64,000 nt of DNA from Tetradesmus obliquus (taxonomy: Eukaryota > Chlorophyta > Chlorophyceae > Sphaeropleales > Scenedesmaceae). How positions within the stretch are numbered: the first letter of the stretch is position 1; every line of letters begins with the position of its first letter. Under the pieces are notes generated by a model, which was not told the origin of the DNA, did not search any database, and saw only the letters and a list, made by a program, of their open reading frames with translations. The stretch covers positions 434,001 through 498,000 of the forward strand of contig CP126206.1 of the NCBI GenBank assembly GCA_030272155.1, in the 5' to 3' direction. Of the stretch, positions 1 through 10,372 are shown piece by piece. A program made the position numbers and the translations under genes.

Positions 1-122
1 GTCACAACGAGCTGTAATGCAGGTCATCGGTGGGCCAGCTTTATGCTTTCACAGTGTTTCACTGCCTACTGCTGCTTCTGCTGCTGCCGCTGCTGCTGCT
101 GGTGCTGCTGCTTCTGGCGCAG

Positions 123-889
123 CTTGGACACTGAAGGCAGTGAGCCGTCCATCCTCAACGCCACGGACTTTGACGCCCTTGACATACGAATCTTGACTGT
201 GGAGGTAGGTCAGTCACCTGTGCAGCAGTTGCACTGCAGTGCTCTGCAGTGCACGTTAGAGGCGGAGCAGACCGTGGCAGGGTAAGTTACTGTTTCCGCT
301 GCTGCAGCGAATTGGATTTGATTGATCGGTTGCTAGAACATTTCTGAATCAGACGCGTGTTGGCTCAGAGCGGCAAGGTCTGAGGGCTTTTGGCAGCACT
401 GCCTTGCTGAGTATGGTCGCAGTACTGCTGCGCGGACTGCAAATGCAGCCGCCATGGTTGTGCATGGTATGTGCGGCTGCAGTAGTTGCTGATAGTTGCC
501 TGCCGCGGGGTTCCCTGTCGACTGAGGGGTTGTTGCAGCTTCCTTGACAACTGTGCGCTGCTGTGTAGGCCATGTCAGCAGCCGCTGTGCTCAGCATATA
601 TGCAGTGGCTGCGACATATGGGGGCGTTGGCAACAGCCGAGCTAGCTAGAGCAAGTGCTGAGCCGCCATGCGTGAAGTGCACACTGTCTGCTGCGTTCAG
701 AAGCAGCTGCGGCGGTTGCAGGCTCTGACAGGCTCAGCCGCCAAAGACGGCTCAGCTGGCAATTTCAAGGTGGCATTTAGCCTAAACTGCAGGCCAGTGC
801 ACGTATCCTGTGGCCACTTGCAGCGCGACAGTTCACCAGTCATCCATGTCGTTGAGCTGTACTTTGTACAGGTTGCCATGGTTGTGAAC

Positions 890-930
<41 letters not shown>

Positions 931-1070
931 AGGTGAATGACGGTGACGCGCAGCGCAAGGTGGAGTCTGTCATGGCAACAAAGCCATACAAGCTGGCGCA
1001 TTGGCTGTCATCGGACCTGGTGTACATAAAAAATGGAGACCCAGCGCTTGCAGTGGCAGGCATTTTATAA
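123..1070 (+). CDS. FkbM-family methyltransferase, 3' end
   Basis: C-terminal end of a gene that begins before the window. Two exons are supported: 123-204 (acceptor GCGCAG, donor GTAGGT) and 933-1070 (acceptor at the end of a long CTG tract, stop TAA). Joined in phase 0 they read LDTEGSEPSILNATDF, then DIRILTVE, then VNDGDAQRKVES, ending in LVYIKNGD. The D-TEGSE-x-x-I-L block followed by IxxxTVE is the characteristic C-terminal half of the FkbM SAM-dependent methyltransferase domain, and YKL...DLVYIK is its usual last strand. Known family members O-methylate sugars or other small substrates; the substrate cannot be read here. The first 122 bases are intron, rich in CTG. The intron at 205-932 is about 730 bp. 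Family call fairly sure, substrate unknown. Confidence 0.72.
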
Positions 1071-1800
1071 GCTTACGACACTACATTTTGGTTATGTTAC
1101 CAGGCAAGCCATGGCAGTGCTCATTTCAGGGTTCATGAGCTTACATGCCTATTAGTTTGTGACATTGCAAGTTTGCTGAATCTTCTACCGGAGCTAATTG
1201 CTCTAGCAGCACCATTGGTTGGCATAACCAGCTTTGCTGGGCTGTCTGCATAACAAATCACTGGCAACCTTTGAAGGCGCTGTTCAAGCAGACTTGTCAT
1301 CGGCTTGTTCAGTTCCCTTGTAATCCTGGGCGCTGTCGACTGTTGGCGAGCGCCAGCGGTGGCTATATATGGCAAAGAAGTCGCCCTGCACGACACAGGC
1401 AACTACAGCGCCATCAACTCGGCCTTTAGCATGATGTGAGGTTACCATCATCCCTCACTGGCAACATTCACTGACCATGGCGCTTTAGCACTCAAGACAC
1501 TGCTGACTGCCAATCCAAACGTGCGCTATGACGCTAATGGTACCGCTGCCGTCCCTAGAAGTCCTGTCTAGTCCATATGCTGATTGTCGCAGCTTCAACT
1601 CAACAAATCACCCCTCCCTCCCACCCCTGCCTACTGTAGGATAGGGACAATAAGCACGGCGGCTTAAACAAAAAATAAAATTCCTGCGGCAGCAGCTGTG
1701 TTGCACTTTTGCCGCGAACGCATTCACGTAGTATCACAACATTTCTTGGATGCTTCATTAGCCTGCTTGCATGCAACTGATGCAATTTTTATGTCAACAA
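1071..1800. other. Intergenic, no gene recognised
   Basis: Follows the methyltransferase stop. A TGTAA that could serve as its poly(A) signal lies near 1319. Short open stretches here have no recognisable family and no clear splice pattern. Confidence 0.4.
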
Positions 1801-3790
1801 CAGCGCTTCCATGACCAGCAAACGTCATAAGCCGCCAGTGCTACATCCCGGGGCTTGGTGTAGTTTGGCTCCTGTCTTTGCTAACCCCTTTTTACAAGCA
1901 ATGGTTGGGTTTGTGCCCGGTGGGCTGCAAATGCATCCCGTGCCCTCTGTGCGCGGGCCACATGCATGTTCTGGCGGCAAGTGTCGCCCACGCATCCGCA
2001 CTGTGGCCGATCTCTGTCGCGCTTGGCATGTCATCAAGCATGCTGCACGGCAACAGCTGCCACACCCATTGCTGCCACACCCATTGCTGCCGTACGGCTC
2101 CAACTTCAGCAATGCAGACAATGAATCGGCAGATTTGACAGACTTGGTTAACTTGCTGCCCATGCCGTGGCATCGGGCTGCCTTGGCTGTTGTGCGGCAT
2201 CCTGCAGCAGACCGGCCCTGGCCGCCTGCAGCTGTGCCAGACCCGCCATGTATGCCTTCTGCAGCAGAGCAGCATGTTGAGGCCATGTTGGTGGCGAGGC
2301 TAGGCTGGCGGAATCATCGCGGCAAGACGGTGTCTGTTGCACAATTGTCTGTTCGTGAAGCTACCTCACTGCAGCTTGGTCCCCTGCGTGCTGAGCGCCA
2401 GGAGCGGCGCACTAGGTTTGTCAGTGATGCGCTCGGTGCGGGTGCCCCGCCCGAGGCGTTGACTCGTGGTTTGCAATGTGTGGCAGCCGCCCAGGGCGCA
2501 CTATGGAAGATGCGCTGGGATAATGCGTACAAGGAGACGTATTGGCGGCTGGTCATGGATGGCTTGCCTACGTCGGAGCGCATGCACCAGCAGCATGATA
2601 CCTGTATGTGTGGCGCTGCGTGTCCTGGTCTGGTGCACCATTTTTGGGAGTGCCCGGTTGCGGTAGCGGTGATTGACAGCCTGCTGTCTGCGTTGCCTGC
2701 AACCTGGTGTACGAGGGCTGTAGGCCGCCCGCCGCTTGCTATGCGGCATGTCTGGTTGATGCAGCGGCCTCCCGGCCCTAAGCGGCTCCACCAGCGGGTT
2801 TGGGGGGTTGTTTGTTTAGCTGCTTTGAATGCCATGGATGTTGGCAGACGGCAGGCTAACAAGCTGCGCATTCCGCCGCCCGCGCCTGCCGCGCCGCGGC
2901 CGTCTGCGCCGCCGCCGCAATGGCAGGTACCTATTACAGATTTGTTTCAGCCTGCAGCTCTCACTGCTGCGCAGCAACAGCATAACCAGCTGGTTGAGCA
3001 GCGTCGGCAGCAGCAGCAGCTGCAACAACAACAACAGCGGCAGCAACTAATAGCGCAGGTGTTACAGGAGGCGAAACAGCAGGCGGTTTTGCAGTTTTGG
3101 GAATTGCTTGCTGATTTTGTGGCAATGGAGGCTGCGCCGGCTCATTGGCGTGTTGCGGTGCCTGGAGATCACCCGTTCTTGCGTTCTGATCCAGCACAGC
3201 TGCGCATTGTACTGGCGCCCCGCTCTGGTTGACCTTCCTGCTTTTACATGATGTGCTGTCAGTAGTTGTCCATTTTCCACTTTCTGGCAAGGCCATGTTG
3301 CGTGTCGTGTGTCACTGTGCTTGATTTTCCAGCTGTGTGTCGCATTGCGTGCTTCTATGCTTGTCAGCCATGAGGATTGCAGAAGCAGTAGCACCTTAGT
3401 TTGCATGTCACATGCAGTGTCTCCTGTCGGTCCCGCGTGCTCCTGCTTGCTGCAGTCTGGTGTGTACAGCAGTGCCTTGGTGCAATCATGCCAAACACCT
3501 ATGGTAAGCAGCACCATTGTGCATCCCGCTTGCTGTTTGGACCATGCCTGCCTTCCCTTGTGTGTTTTGTGCCCTGTGCTTTGAGCACCCTGCTGCTTTT
3601 CGTGCTGCTCTTCGCACATGCTGCACTGCATGTACTTGTTGGTTTATGGGGAGGTAGGGGCTGCAAGATGCCTCTGGAGTTTTACTTTGGTTGCATCTTG
3701 TGGCCTGCTATCGGGTTCTCATGATATGTGAGCTGAAAGAGGGGCAAGAGACTCGCTCTAGGGCGATAGCTTGCCCCCCCCTGTAACAGA
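1801..3790 (+). mobile_element. 5'-truncated LINE (non-LTR retrotransposon), 3' end
   Basis: Contains the C-terminal part of a LINE ORF2 (1811-3232) and a TG-rich 3' region of about 550 bp ending near a TGTAA at 3782-3786. No reverse transcriptase or endonuclease motifs lie upstream, so this is a typical 5'-truncated LINE insertion or an ORF2 tail left by later rearrangement. Limits are approximate: the left edge is taken at the start of the open frame, the right edge just after TGTAA. I could not identify a target-site duplication. Confidence 0.6.
1811..3232 (+). CDS. LINE ORF2 C-terminal region with zf-RVT-like zinc motif
   Basis: Open frame of 473 codons. The middle carries the segment that follows reverse transcriptase in plant and algal LINEs: W-x-x-x-W-D-N-A-Y-K-E-T-Y-W-R-L, then DGLPTSERM, then a Cys/His cluster C-x-C-x4-C followed by HHFWEC. 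This matches the zf-RVT type of zinc motif. Downstream are Pro/Ala-rich and Gln-rich stretches (QQQQLQQQQQRQQ) and a final globular tail. The polymerase and endonuclease domains are absent from the window, so this is not a complete ORF2, and the ATG at 1811 is only the first in-frame ATG, not a proven start. A host protein cannot be excluded from this piece alone, but the zinc motif with its tryptophan-rich context argues for a LINE. Confidence 0.6.
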   Translation: MTSKRHKPPVLHPGAWCSLAPVFANPFLQAMVGFVPGGLQMHPVPSVRGPHACSGGKCRPRIRTVADLCRAWHVIKHAARQQLPHPLLPHPLLPYGSNFSNADNESADLTDLVNLLPMPWHRAALAVVRHPAADRPWPPAAVPDPPCMPSAAEQHVEAMLVARLGWRNHRGKTVSVAQLSVREATSLQLGPLRAERQERRTRFVSDALGAGAPPEALTRGLQCVAAAQGALWKMRWDNAYKETYWRLVMDGLPTSERMHQQHDTCMCGAACPGLVHHFWECPVAVAVIDSLLSALPATWCTRAVGRPPLAMRHVWLMQRPPGPKRLHQRVWGVVCLAALNAMDVGRRQANKLRIPPPAPAAPRPSAPPPQWQVPITDLFQPAALTAAQQQHNQLVEQRRQQQQLQQQQQRQQLIAQVLQEAKQQAVLQFWELLADFVAMEAAPAHWRVAVPGDHPFLRSDPAQLRIVLAPRSG

Positions 3791-4573
3791 CCTCTCTCTA
3801 AGCCGCACGTTCATTTGCGCGTTAGATGAGTTTCTCGCAGCTCAGGATTCGTTGCGTGCTGGCCTCTTGCCCGGCCAACAGCTAGAGTGAAAGTGTCGCA
3901 TCATGGGCGTTGTAGACCAAAGTGGTACCATCCTGTGCGCGACCGTTGCGGTGACCGCTTGGCTACTACCATGTATGTCCAGCAAGATACCAGTACATAT
4001 GCAACCACCAGTTACCTACTGCCACAGTGTGGCACAAACCGGTCAGGGCAATTGTGACAGGCCGCCTGAGGAGGCCTGCTGTACAGCACAACATGTTGTG
4101 CAGATCAGCAGGACAGAAAGCTACCAGAGCAGAGCCTGCCATGCATCAAGCTGCGGCTCTGCGTCAAAACAATACAGTGCAATAGTGCTGACGGTTCCAA
4201 CTACCTCCGTATCGATCTATTGAGGCTGTACCTGTCCGCGCTTTACGCGGCGCCAATGCTGCGCAGCATGCCCTCCTTACGCTCCTGCGCACAGTGTGCA
4301 ACGTTTACATTGATTCAGGCGCCGGTGATCTTGCGCATTTTTAGGGGGAACATTCCCTGTGAGTCTTTCGACCCGTCGATGTGGTGTGAGACGTTCGACC
4401 CGTCAATGCATTGACTAACAAATGTTAGCCGTTGGCTCCTACACGGCCTCGGCTGCAGCAGAATTGCCACGCATATACACGTTAGGTTGCGAACGTACGG
4501 CGTGTTGCAGTCATTATGGTCTGCTATGCGCGGAGAAATCTGCCACACAGCTTGAACGCACATGCCCAGCGTC
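3791..4573. other. Intergenic, no gene recognised
   Basis: No splice-consistent coding stretch recognised. Near 4366-4410 the short motif CGACCCGTC occurs twice. Confidence 0.4.
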
Positions 4574-4613
4574 CTTCGGGATCCTGGCTTTGTCTAGAAT
4601 TCGTCATTTTACA
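4574..4613 (-). promoter_or_regulatory. 40-bp shared motif with TGTAA, possible 3'-end signal
   Basis: A 40-bp segment repeated with two mismatches at 52909-52948. Read on the minus strand it begins TGTAAAATGACGAAT and continues CTAGACAAAGCCAGGAT. TGTAA is the chlorophyte poly(A) signal. This copy lies about 130 bp after the stop of the minus-strand SGNH-like gene, where a poly(A) signal would be expected. It could equally be the relic of a small dispersed repeat. Confidence 0.4.
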
Positions 4614-4744
4614 TGCCATGATGGAATGCCTGAGCTAAGGCAACTCGAACCAGGCTGCGTTCGCAACGCACCAATGCAACGCATGCAACGCATGTAGCCG
4701 TGCGTATGGTGAGTAATCGCGCCGCAGAGGCACATCGGCAACTG

Positions 4745-7700
4745 TCACTGCTTGTCTGCACAGTATCCTGCCAGCAGCAGTTGGCTGCCCACAATGTCAA
4801 ACCACTGGGGCACAAAGTGAACGCCATCCACATTCAGATCCAGCCTTTCTGAAGTTGGTGTAAACATGTCGAACGCTGCGTGCCACGCAGCCCTGCTCCT
4901 GCTGCTGTAAGTGCCAGCTTGCATGTGGCGCACTGTCTGCACCACCATAGGGTAGATTGCTGCTAGAGTAGCGTTGTTCATGAATGTGATGCAGTCAGCA
5001 GACGTGACATTCTTCCTGCGAGCCCAACAGCAGCAGGCCAGCAGGCACATCTGAGGTGTCAGCAGTGCAATGACAAGCAGTAGGTACATGGGCGTGGAGG
5101 CTATTGCAGGCGGTAGACGAGCACCAAAGAACGAGCACATGTTGAGTGGTGCAGTAACACCGCCAATGCTCTGCACTTGCCAACCAACTCTGTTACTTAC
5201 ATCTGCAAATGCTCAAGTCTAGCCCGGACTTTCACTGCTCAACAATTTGTGCAGAGTTTGGCATCTGCTGCCTTGTAGCAGGCACGTGAGCAGCACGCCC
5301 TACCGCGCAGCCTGGTGACATTGACACAGTTGCATGCAGCTCCGGATACCATGGCAGGCCCATCCCGGCATCTTACATCGCCTGCACAGTGCAGAAGTAG
5401 ATATATGCTCACCACACGCCCGGCTGTTTGTTGGGATTTGTTGCTGTTGCTTGCCACATGTAGATCTCAGTGCTGCGTGCAGACAGGCCAGCAACAGTAT
5501 GGAGTATCTGTCAGCAGATGGCTAAGACCAGGACACCACATCTGTGGAGACTGCGCATGGTGCGCCGGCACCCAATGACAAGGCCCGTGTTGGTGCTTTC
5601 AATGTTAAACAGTACCAAGGAGCACTGTTGTTCAGAAGCCCACGACTGCAGGTCACACCATGCTGCAGTAAGCAGCACAGGGAGCCTCACTGCTGCTGAA
5701 CCCTGTCAAGCATTGATTGCCGGCAAAACAAACTTCACCTTCTTGTTCACATACATTTGCAACCCATGGTGGAGCCACTCACCCGGCACTCTGACCAAGT
5801 GTGCTGTTGAGCAGCGACATGAACCAAGCAAAGTCTCGTTCGTAGTCTGCCCTGCTGCGCCGAGCGCAGTCATGGGCATTTTGAAACACGTGGAGCTGGC
5901 TGGGCGGCCGAGTCTTTAGATACCTGCAGCAGCGTGACCAGCAGCGTGACCAGCAGCGTGACCAGCAGCGTGACCAGCAGCAGCCTGAGGCCATTGGACA
6001 TGCATGTACATGCATACATGCAGCATGTGCATACGAATGCTTGGGCTTCAGCTTTAGGGGGTGCATGGCTGCCAGGCAGAGGACATGACGGAACCTTGGA
6101 GCTACGGGTAGCCTGCATGGCAATCGGTGAGGTGGGGTTCCATTTGGCACCGCGGTTATGTAGTTTCTGGACCGTACACATGAGAGAATTCGACGTGCAA
6201 GAGTGTGCATCGTAAACGGTGTTCACTCCATTACTTTTTGGGATCAGACCATGCGCTCATCATGTTGTGGCTCACACCGTCTCACGTGCCAGGAGCCACA
6301 TGTGACTACCTCTCTGTAGTGTGCAGGACAACAGCATACTACTGTGTTGATTGCAACTGCAGGATGGCAGGGAAATCTGTGCGGTTGCCAAAATCTGACA
6401 GATGGTGCAGCTTTAAAAGCTGCCCTTGCATGAGTGTGGTAGCTGTGTCACAGATGCTGCGCACCTCTCAAAATAGAACTGCTGTGTTGTCCATGCCCAT
6501 CTGCAGGGCGCTGATGCCGGCGGCATCGCTGAAGCGTCCTCTTTACAATTCTTGTCCCAGTGGATGCGCATCTGCTCAGTGACCTCAAAGTCGAGGATGA
6601 ACTCCATGCGCAAATACTCGACGTCCACCGCAATCTGCAGGAAGATAGAAACAGGATGGCGAGTACGCTTTGCAATTAGCAGCAGCGATGACCAGTCGAA
6701 GAATGTCAGATGTTCTCTGTCACCGCTGCAAAACCATCGGCCGACCATATAGTCAAAGGCGGCAGGTCGGCTGAGATTTAAACCAGCATGCCGCTCAAGC
6801 TCAGAGCCGCTGGAAGCTTGCTACTTCTAGCCATAACCACCGCTTGCAGCAGCTTTATCCAACATTGACCTTGCTGCATGGACGAGTGCCGCAGAGATGC
6901 AACACACAGTGTTGTATGACCTGTGCTTTCTATGCACACATGATGTGCCCAGGGTTGCGCTGATCAAGTGGCCCGGCCTATCGGGCAGGCCCGCCATTGT
7001 GAAGCAGCACTGTGCGTTACATCAAAGAAGCACTGCGGGGCACATCGGGCAGCAACTGCAAGCTCATTTGTGTAGACAGCTGAGGACAGACAGGCAAACC
7101 TGAGTGTCTGGATGCACGCAGCGTGTGAGGGAGCTTGCACAACCGCCGCAGTCCTGCTGCCCGTATGTGATGCCTACTGGGTCACCAAAGTAGTCTGCGC
7201 CGCTTTCGCGCTTCTGCATGTTGCAACTGGCGCCAGTTGCCTGCAAGCCGCGCACTAAGCCCTCTGTGTAGTGCATGCCTTGGGAGTCCCCAAGCACGAC
7301 AATGTACTGAGTTTGATCCTGCCGCTGTTGCTGTTGCTGAGCCTGTTTGGCCTTGCTTGAGCTACTGCCAGCTGTGCTGTTGCTATCAGCAGAGCCATTG
7401 GCTTGGGAGGTGCTGGCATTGCTTGGCTGTTCCAGCTGCAGCTTACGAAACAGGCAGGCTCCATGTTTGATCCCAGGCTGGAAGCCACAGTTGCCATACG
7501 CCTGCCAAGCGCCATTGCTGCCTGCAACAAATGCACCCGTGCGGGGATAGCGCTTGGGTGCACACAAAATGCCTGCTGGCGTCCGCTAAGGAGCAGGAGG
7601 TGTCGTTGGCAAACACTCTGGCGCTGCAGTTGAGCTCCAGCTGCAGATTTTGCTGCCCAAGGGACCTTGTTTCTTCTGCAGCTGCTCTGGTGCCTGTAGC

Positions 7701-7886
7701 ATGTTGCTCCAGAGTGGTGTTGTCAGCTGGCCATGGGGAAGACCGTTTAAACCGTGTATTTATGGTTATGCCTAACAGTTGATCCGTGACCAGGTCCCTA
7801 TACGGCAACAGAAGCAAGACCACGGCAGAGCTGAGCAGAATAACCAGCAGCACCAGGGGCCTGGTGCCGCATTGCTCAGAAAACAT
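4745..7886 (-). CDS. Membrane-anchored SGNH-hydrolase-like protein
   Basis: Minus-strand gene, ATG at 7886, stop at 4745-4747. The N-terminus MFSEQCGTRP is followed by a hydrophobic helix (LVLLVILLSSAVVLLLL), so it is probably a type II membrane protein with a lumenal or extracellular domain. Next comes a cysteine-containing segment (CAPKRYPRTGAFVAG, then NGAWQAYGNC), and after a Gln/Ser-rich linker the block YIVVLGDSQG, which matches SGNH block I (GDS). Further exon candidates are near 6530-6655 (VDVEYLRMEF), 5788-5922 (FQNAHDCARRSRADYERDF) and 4745-5027. The last ends DLNVDGVHFVPQWFD, where D-x-V-H fits the catalytic Asp-His block. Together these resemble the PC-esterase/TBL or CAS1-like group of glycan O-acyl modifiers. 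Oddities: the frame changes once near 7570 (short intron or indel), and exons between 5030 and 5790 are unresolved. Substrate unknown. Confidence 0.55.
5929..5976 (+). repeat. 12-bp tandem repeat, 4 copies
   Basis: Four head-to-tail copies of GCAGCGTGACCA inside an intron of the SGNH-like gene, immediately upstream (on its strand) of the exon ending near 5922. Confidence 0.9.
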
Positions 7887-8441
7887 TTTCAGATATGGAA
7901 TGTGAAAATAAATACATTAATCATTGTTGGACACGATATGTACAAGTATTCATAGGTGCTAAACGAAGAGCTTGTTCGAAGCACCGATCGTGATCTGACA
8001 ATTTTATTGTCTCTAGCCATGTTTTTTCATCGCACGGATCATTAAACGAATCAATTTTCACATGATACCATCAAAATGGTGCCACTACCTTTGTCACCTC
8101 GCATGTTGTGGTGGCTGTCGTTCAACGACAACGGTTGTCCTGACTAGCATTACACCCGTGGCATGATGCAACTGCCCTAAGGTTACTGGGCGTGCTGTGG
8201 CATCTTGGCCCTCGCCGGCCCCCACTCCCCTCCCCGGGACGCCTGCCTTCACCCATCACATCATGATGATCATGTCACCATCCCTTCCACACCCACCCCG
8301 TGCTGTGCTCATGCCACCCTCACGCACATGCCCAGTCCTTGTCAACCCATACTCTCAGGCTTGTCTTATTCTTATCTTGTGCAAGCAATCAGACTCCACA
8401 CCCCTTCGCTACTGCTTCTTGTCACTGACAACTCAGTGAGT
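7887..8441. other. Intergenic, likely 5' region of the SGNH-like gene
   Basis: AT-richer than the surroundings up to about 8100, then C-rich. It should contain the promoter of the minus-strand gene starting at 7886; I see no defined element. Confidence 0.35.
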
Positions 8442-8449
8442 CATGACCC

Positions 8450-9017
8450 AAGGGCCCGTTGACTCTCCTAAATCCCTGTCACACCCCTTGGGGCAGAGGG
8501 GTAAATGATGGAAGGTAGTGAATGTAAAACGGCAGAAATATTGTATGAAGAGTCACAAGGCTGTGTACATACTGACTCCCACTAAAATCTCAACTTTCCC
8601 AAAAAAGGGGAGAAGTCACTGCAAGTTGGGAGTTAAAACTCAGTGGGAGAGGCCAGAACAGGGGAAGTTGGGAGCTTGTGGAATTTAGTGGCAAGGCACG
8701 TGCAGGGAGACATGGGTGACACTGTCACTCATCCCTGGCTGAGCCAGGGAAATAGAGAGTTAGCTGATTCCCTAACTTCCCTTGAACCCCAGAGAAGAGG
8801 CTCTTAATGGGAATTTAGGAGTTAAAATGAGTGGGACAGCCAAAATACGTGGACTTTGGGAGCTACCAGAAGTAAAAAAAGATAAAATTTCACTATGTTG
8901 CTTTGGCCCTTTCAGAACACGTACAACACAGCTGTGCAGGCAGAATCACTAACTTCCACCATTTACCCCTCCGCCCCAAGGGGTGTGACAGGGAGTTAAG
9001 GGAGTCAACAGGCCCTT
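8450..9017 (+). mobile_element. hAT-type MITE, copy 1
   Basis: A 568-bp non-coding element with terminal inverted repeats of about 70 bp. The left end reads AAGGGCCCGTTGACTCTCCT and the right end, reverse complemented, AAGGGCCTGTTGACTCCCTT. Flanks are CATGACCC (8442-8449) and CATGAACC (9018-9025), an 8-bp target duplication with one mismatch. Long TIRs, an 8-bp duplication and no coding capacity fit a non-autonomous hAT-superfamily element. A second copy in the same orientation lies at 9799-10364. No transposase able to move it is in the window. Confidence 0.85.
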
Positions 9018-9025
9018 CATGAACC

Positions 9026-9790
9026 GCGGGCAGTTGATGAAGGATCCCTGTCAGAGCATCAAACTGAGCCCTTCCTTTGCATTTCTCGGACGTACACATC
9101 ATACTACCGTAGTATTACTACGTATAACTTGCACAATTTGCGTGCTCTACGACGTCTTCAAGGCAAGCTCCTGCGTCTTGCATTTTCGAAAGCAGCAACA
9201 GATGGTGATCGTCTCTTCCCGTTGAGACGGTATCAGTCCCAGCTATACGTCATCAGTCAACATCAGCATTTGTATGAACTCCCCTTGTCGGCCGTTTGTC
9301 CTTCACTCGCCCTCGCACATGCACCAAACTCACTCTAGTACACATCCTCAGGCGGCCTCTGATGCCGCCGACACTCGCTGAGGTTGTAGATTAACGCAGC
9401 ACAAATCGTTTTAGGGGGGGAGGACATGGGGTTTCATTGCGCCGTTTGGGGATAAAAGCCCCTGAAAGGGTCTACTGCTGCCTTTTCTCCGAACAGAGGC
9501 CACCAGTTGCCCTGAAGCCTCTGCAAACACCTTTCCTAATTTACCTCAATTCATTAATAGGGTGCCTGTGGCGTGCACCTGCCTGGCGCGTCCCCCCCAG
9601 GGGGTCACCTTATTCTTTTGGTATAGGATTATGCACGCCCGGCCGGCCTGGAGCCCTTGAGGGCGGAAATCAACAGCGCCTGACATTCAGCAAACATGGC
9701 AGGGCTGTTGTAAGAGCCTGTGCCACGCCCTGCAAACAAGTTTTTCACACAGCTAAACGTACAGGCTACGCTTGCCTCTGCACTGCAACT
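9026..9790. other. Spacer between the two MITE copies, no gene recognised
   Basis: About 780 bp without a recognisable coding stretch. The 124-codon open frame at 9437-9811 runs into the next MITE and shows no family features. Confidence 0.35.
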
Positions 9791-9798
9791 GGCTTCGT

Positions 9799-10364
9799 AA
9801 GGGTCCGTTGACTCCCCTAAATCCCTGTCACGCCTTGGGGCAGAGGGGTGAATGATGGAAGTTAGTGAATGTAAAATGGCAGAAATGTTGTATGAAGAGT
9901 CACAAGGCTGCGTACGTACTAACTCCTACTAAATTCTCAATTATTTCAAAAAAGGGGAGAAGTTGGCGGAAGTTGGGAGTTAACATCCAGTGGGAGAGGC
10001 CAAATCAAGGGAAGTTGGGAGCTTGTGGGATTTAGTGGCAAGGCACGTGCAAGGAGACATGAGTGACACTGTCACTTATCCCTGGCTGAGCCAGGGAAAT
10101 AGAGAGTTAGCTGATTCCCTAACTTCCCTTGAACCCCAGAGAAGAGGCTCTTAATGGGAATTTAGGAGTTAAAATGAGTGGGACAGCCAAAATACGTGGA
10201 CTTTGGGAGCTACCAGAAGTAAAAAAAGATAAAGTTTCACTATGTTGCTTTGGCCCTTTCAGACCACGTACAACACAGCTGTGCAAGCAGAATCACTAAC
10301 TTCCACCATTCACCCCTCCGCCCCAAGGGGTGTGACAGGGAGTTAGGGGAGTGAACAGGCCCTT
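9799..10364 (+). mobile_element. hAT-type MITE, copy 2
   Basis: A 566-bp copy of the element at 8450-9017, same orientation and nearly identical inside. Its ends are AAGGGTCCGTTGACTCCCCT and, reverse complemented, AAGGGCCTGTTCACTCCCCT. It is flanked by a perfect 8-bp direct repeat GGCTTCGT (9791-9798 and 10365-10372). The intact duplication fixes both ends to the base and shows an independent transposition rather than tandem duplication. Confidence 0.9.
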
Positions 10365-10372
10365 GGCTTCGT

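Noticed and set aside
5929-5976. Possible CRISPR-like array
   Set aside because: Head-to-tail 12-bp repeats without spacers in an intron; an ordinary minisatellite.
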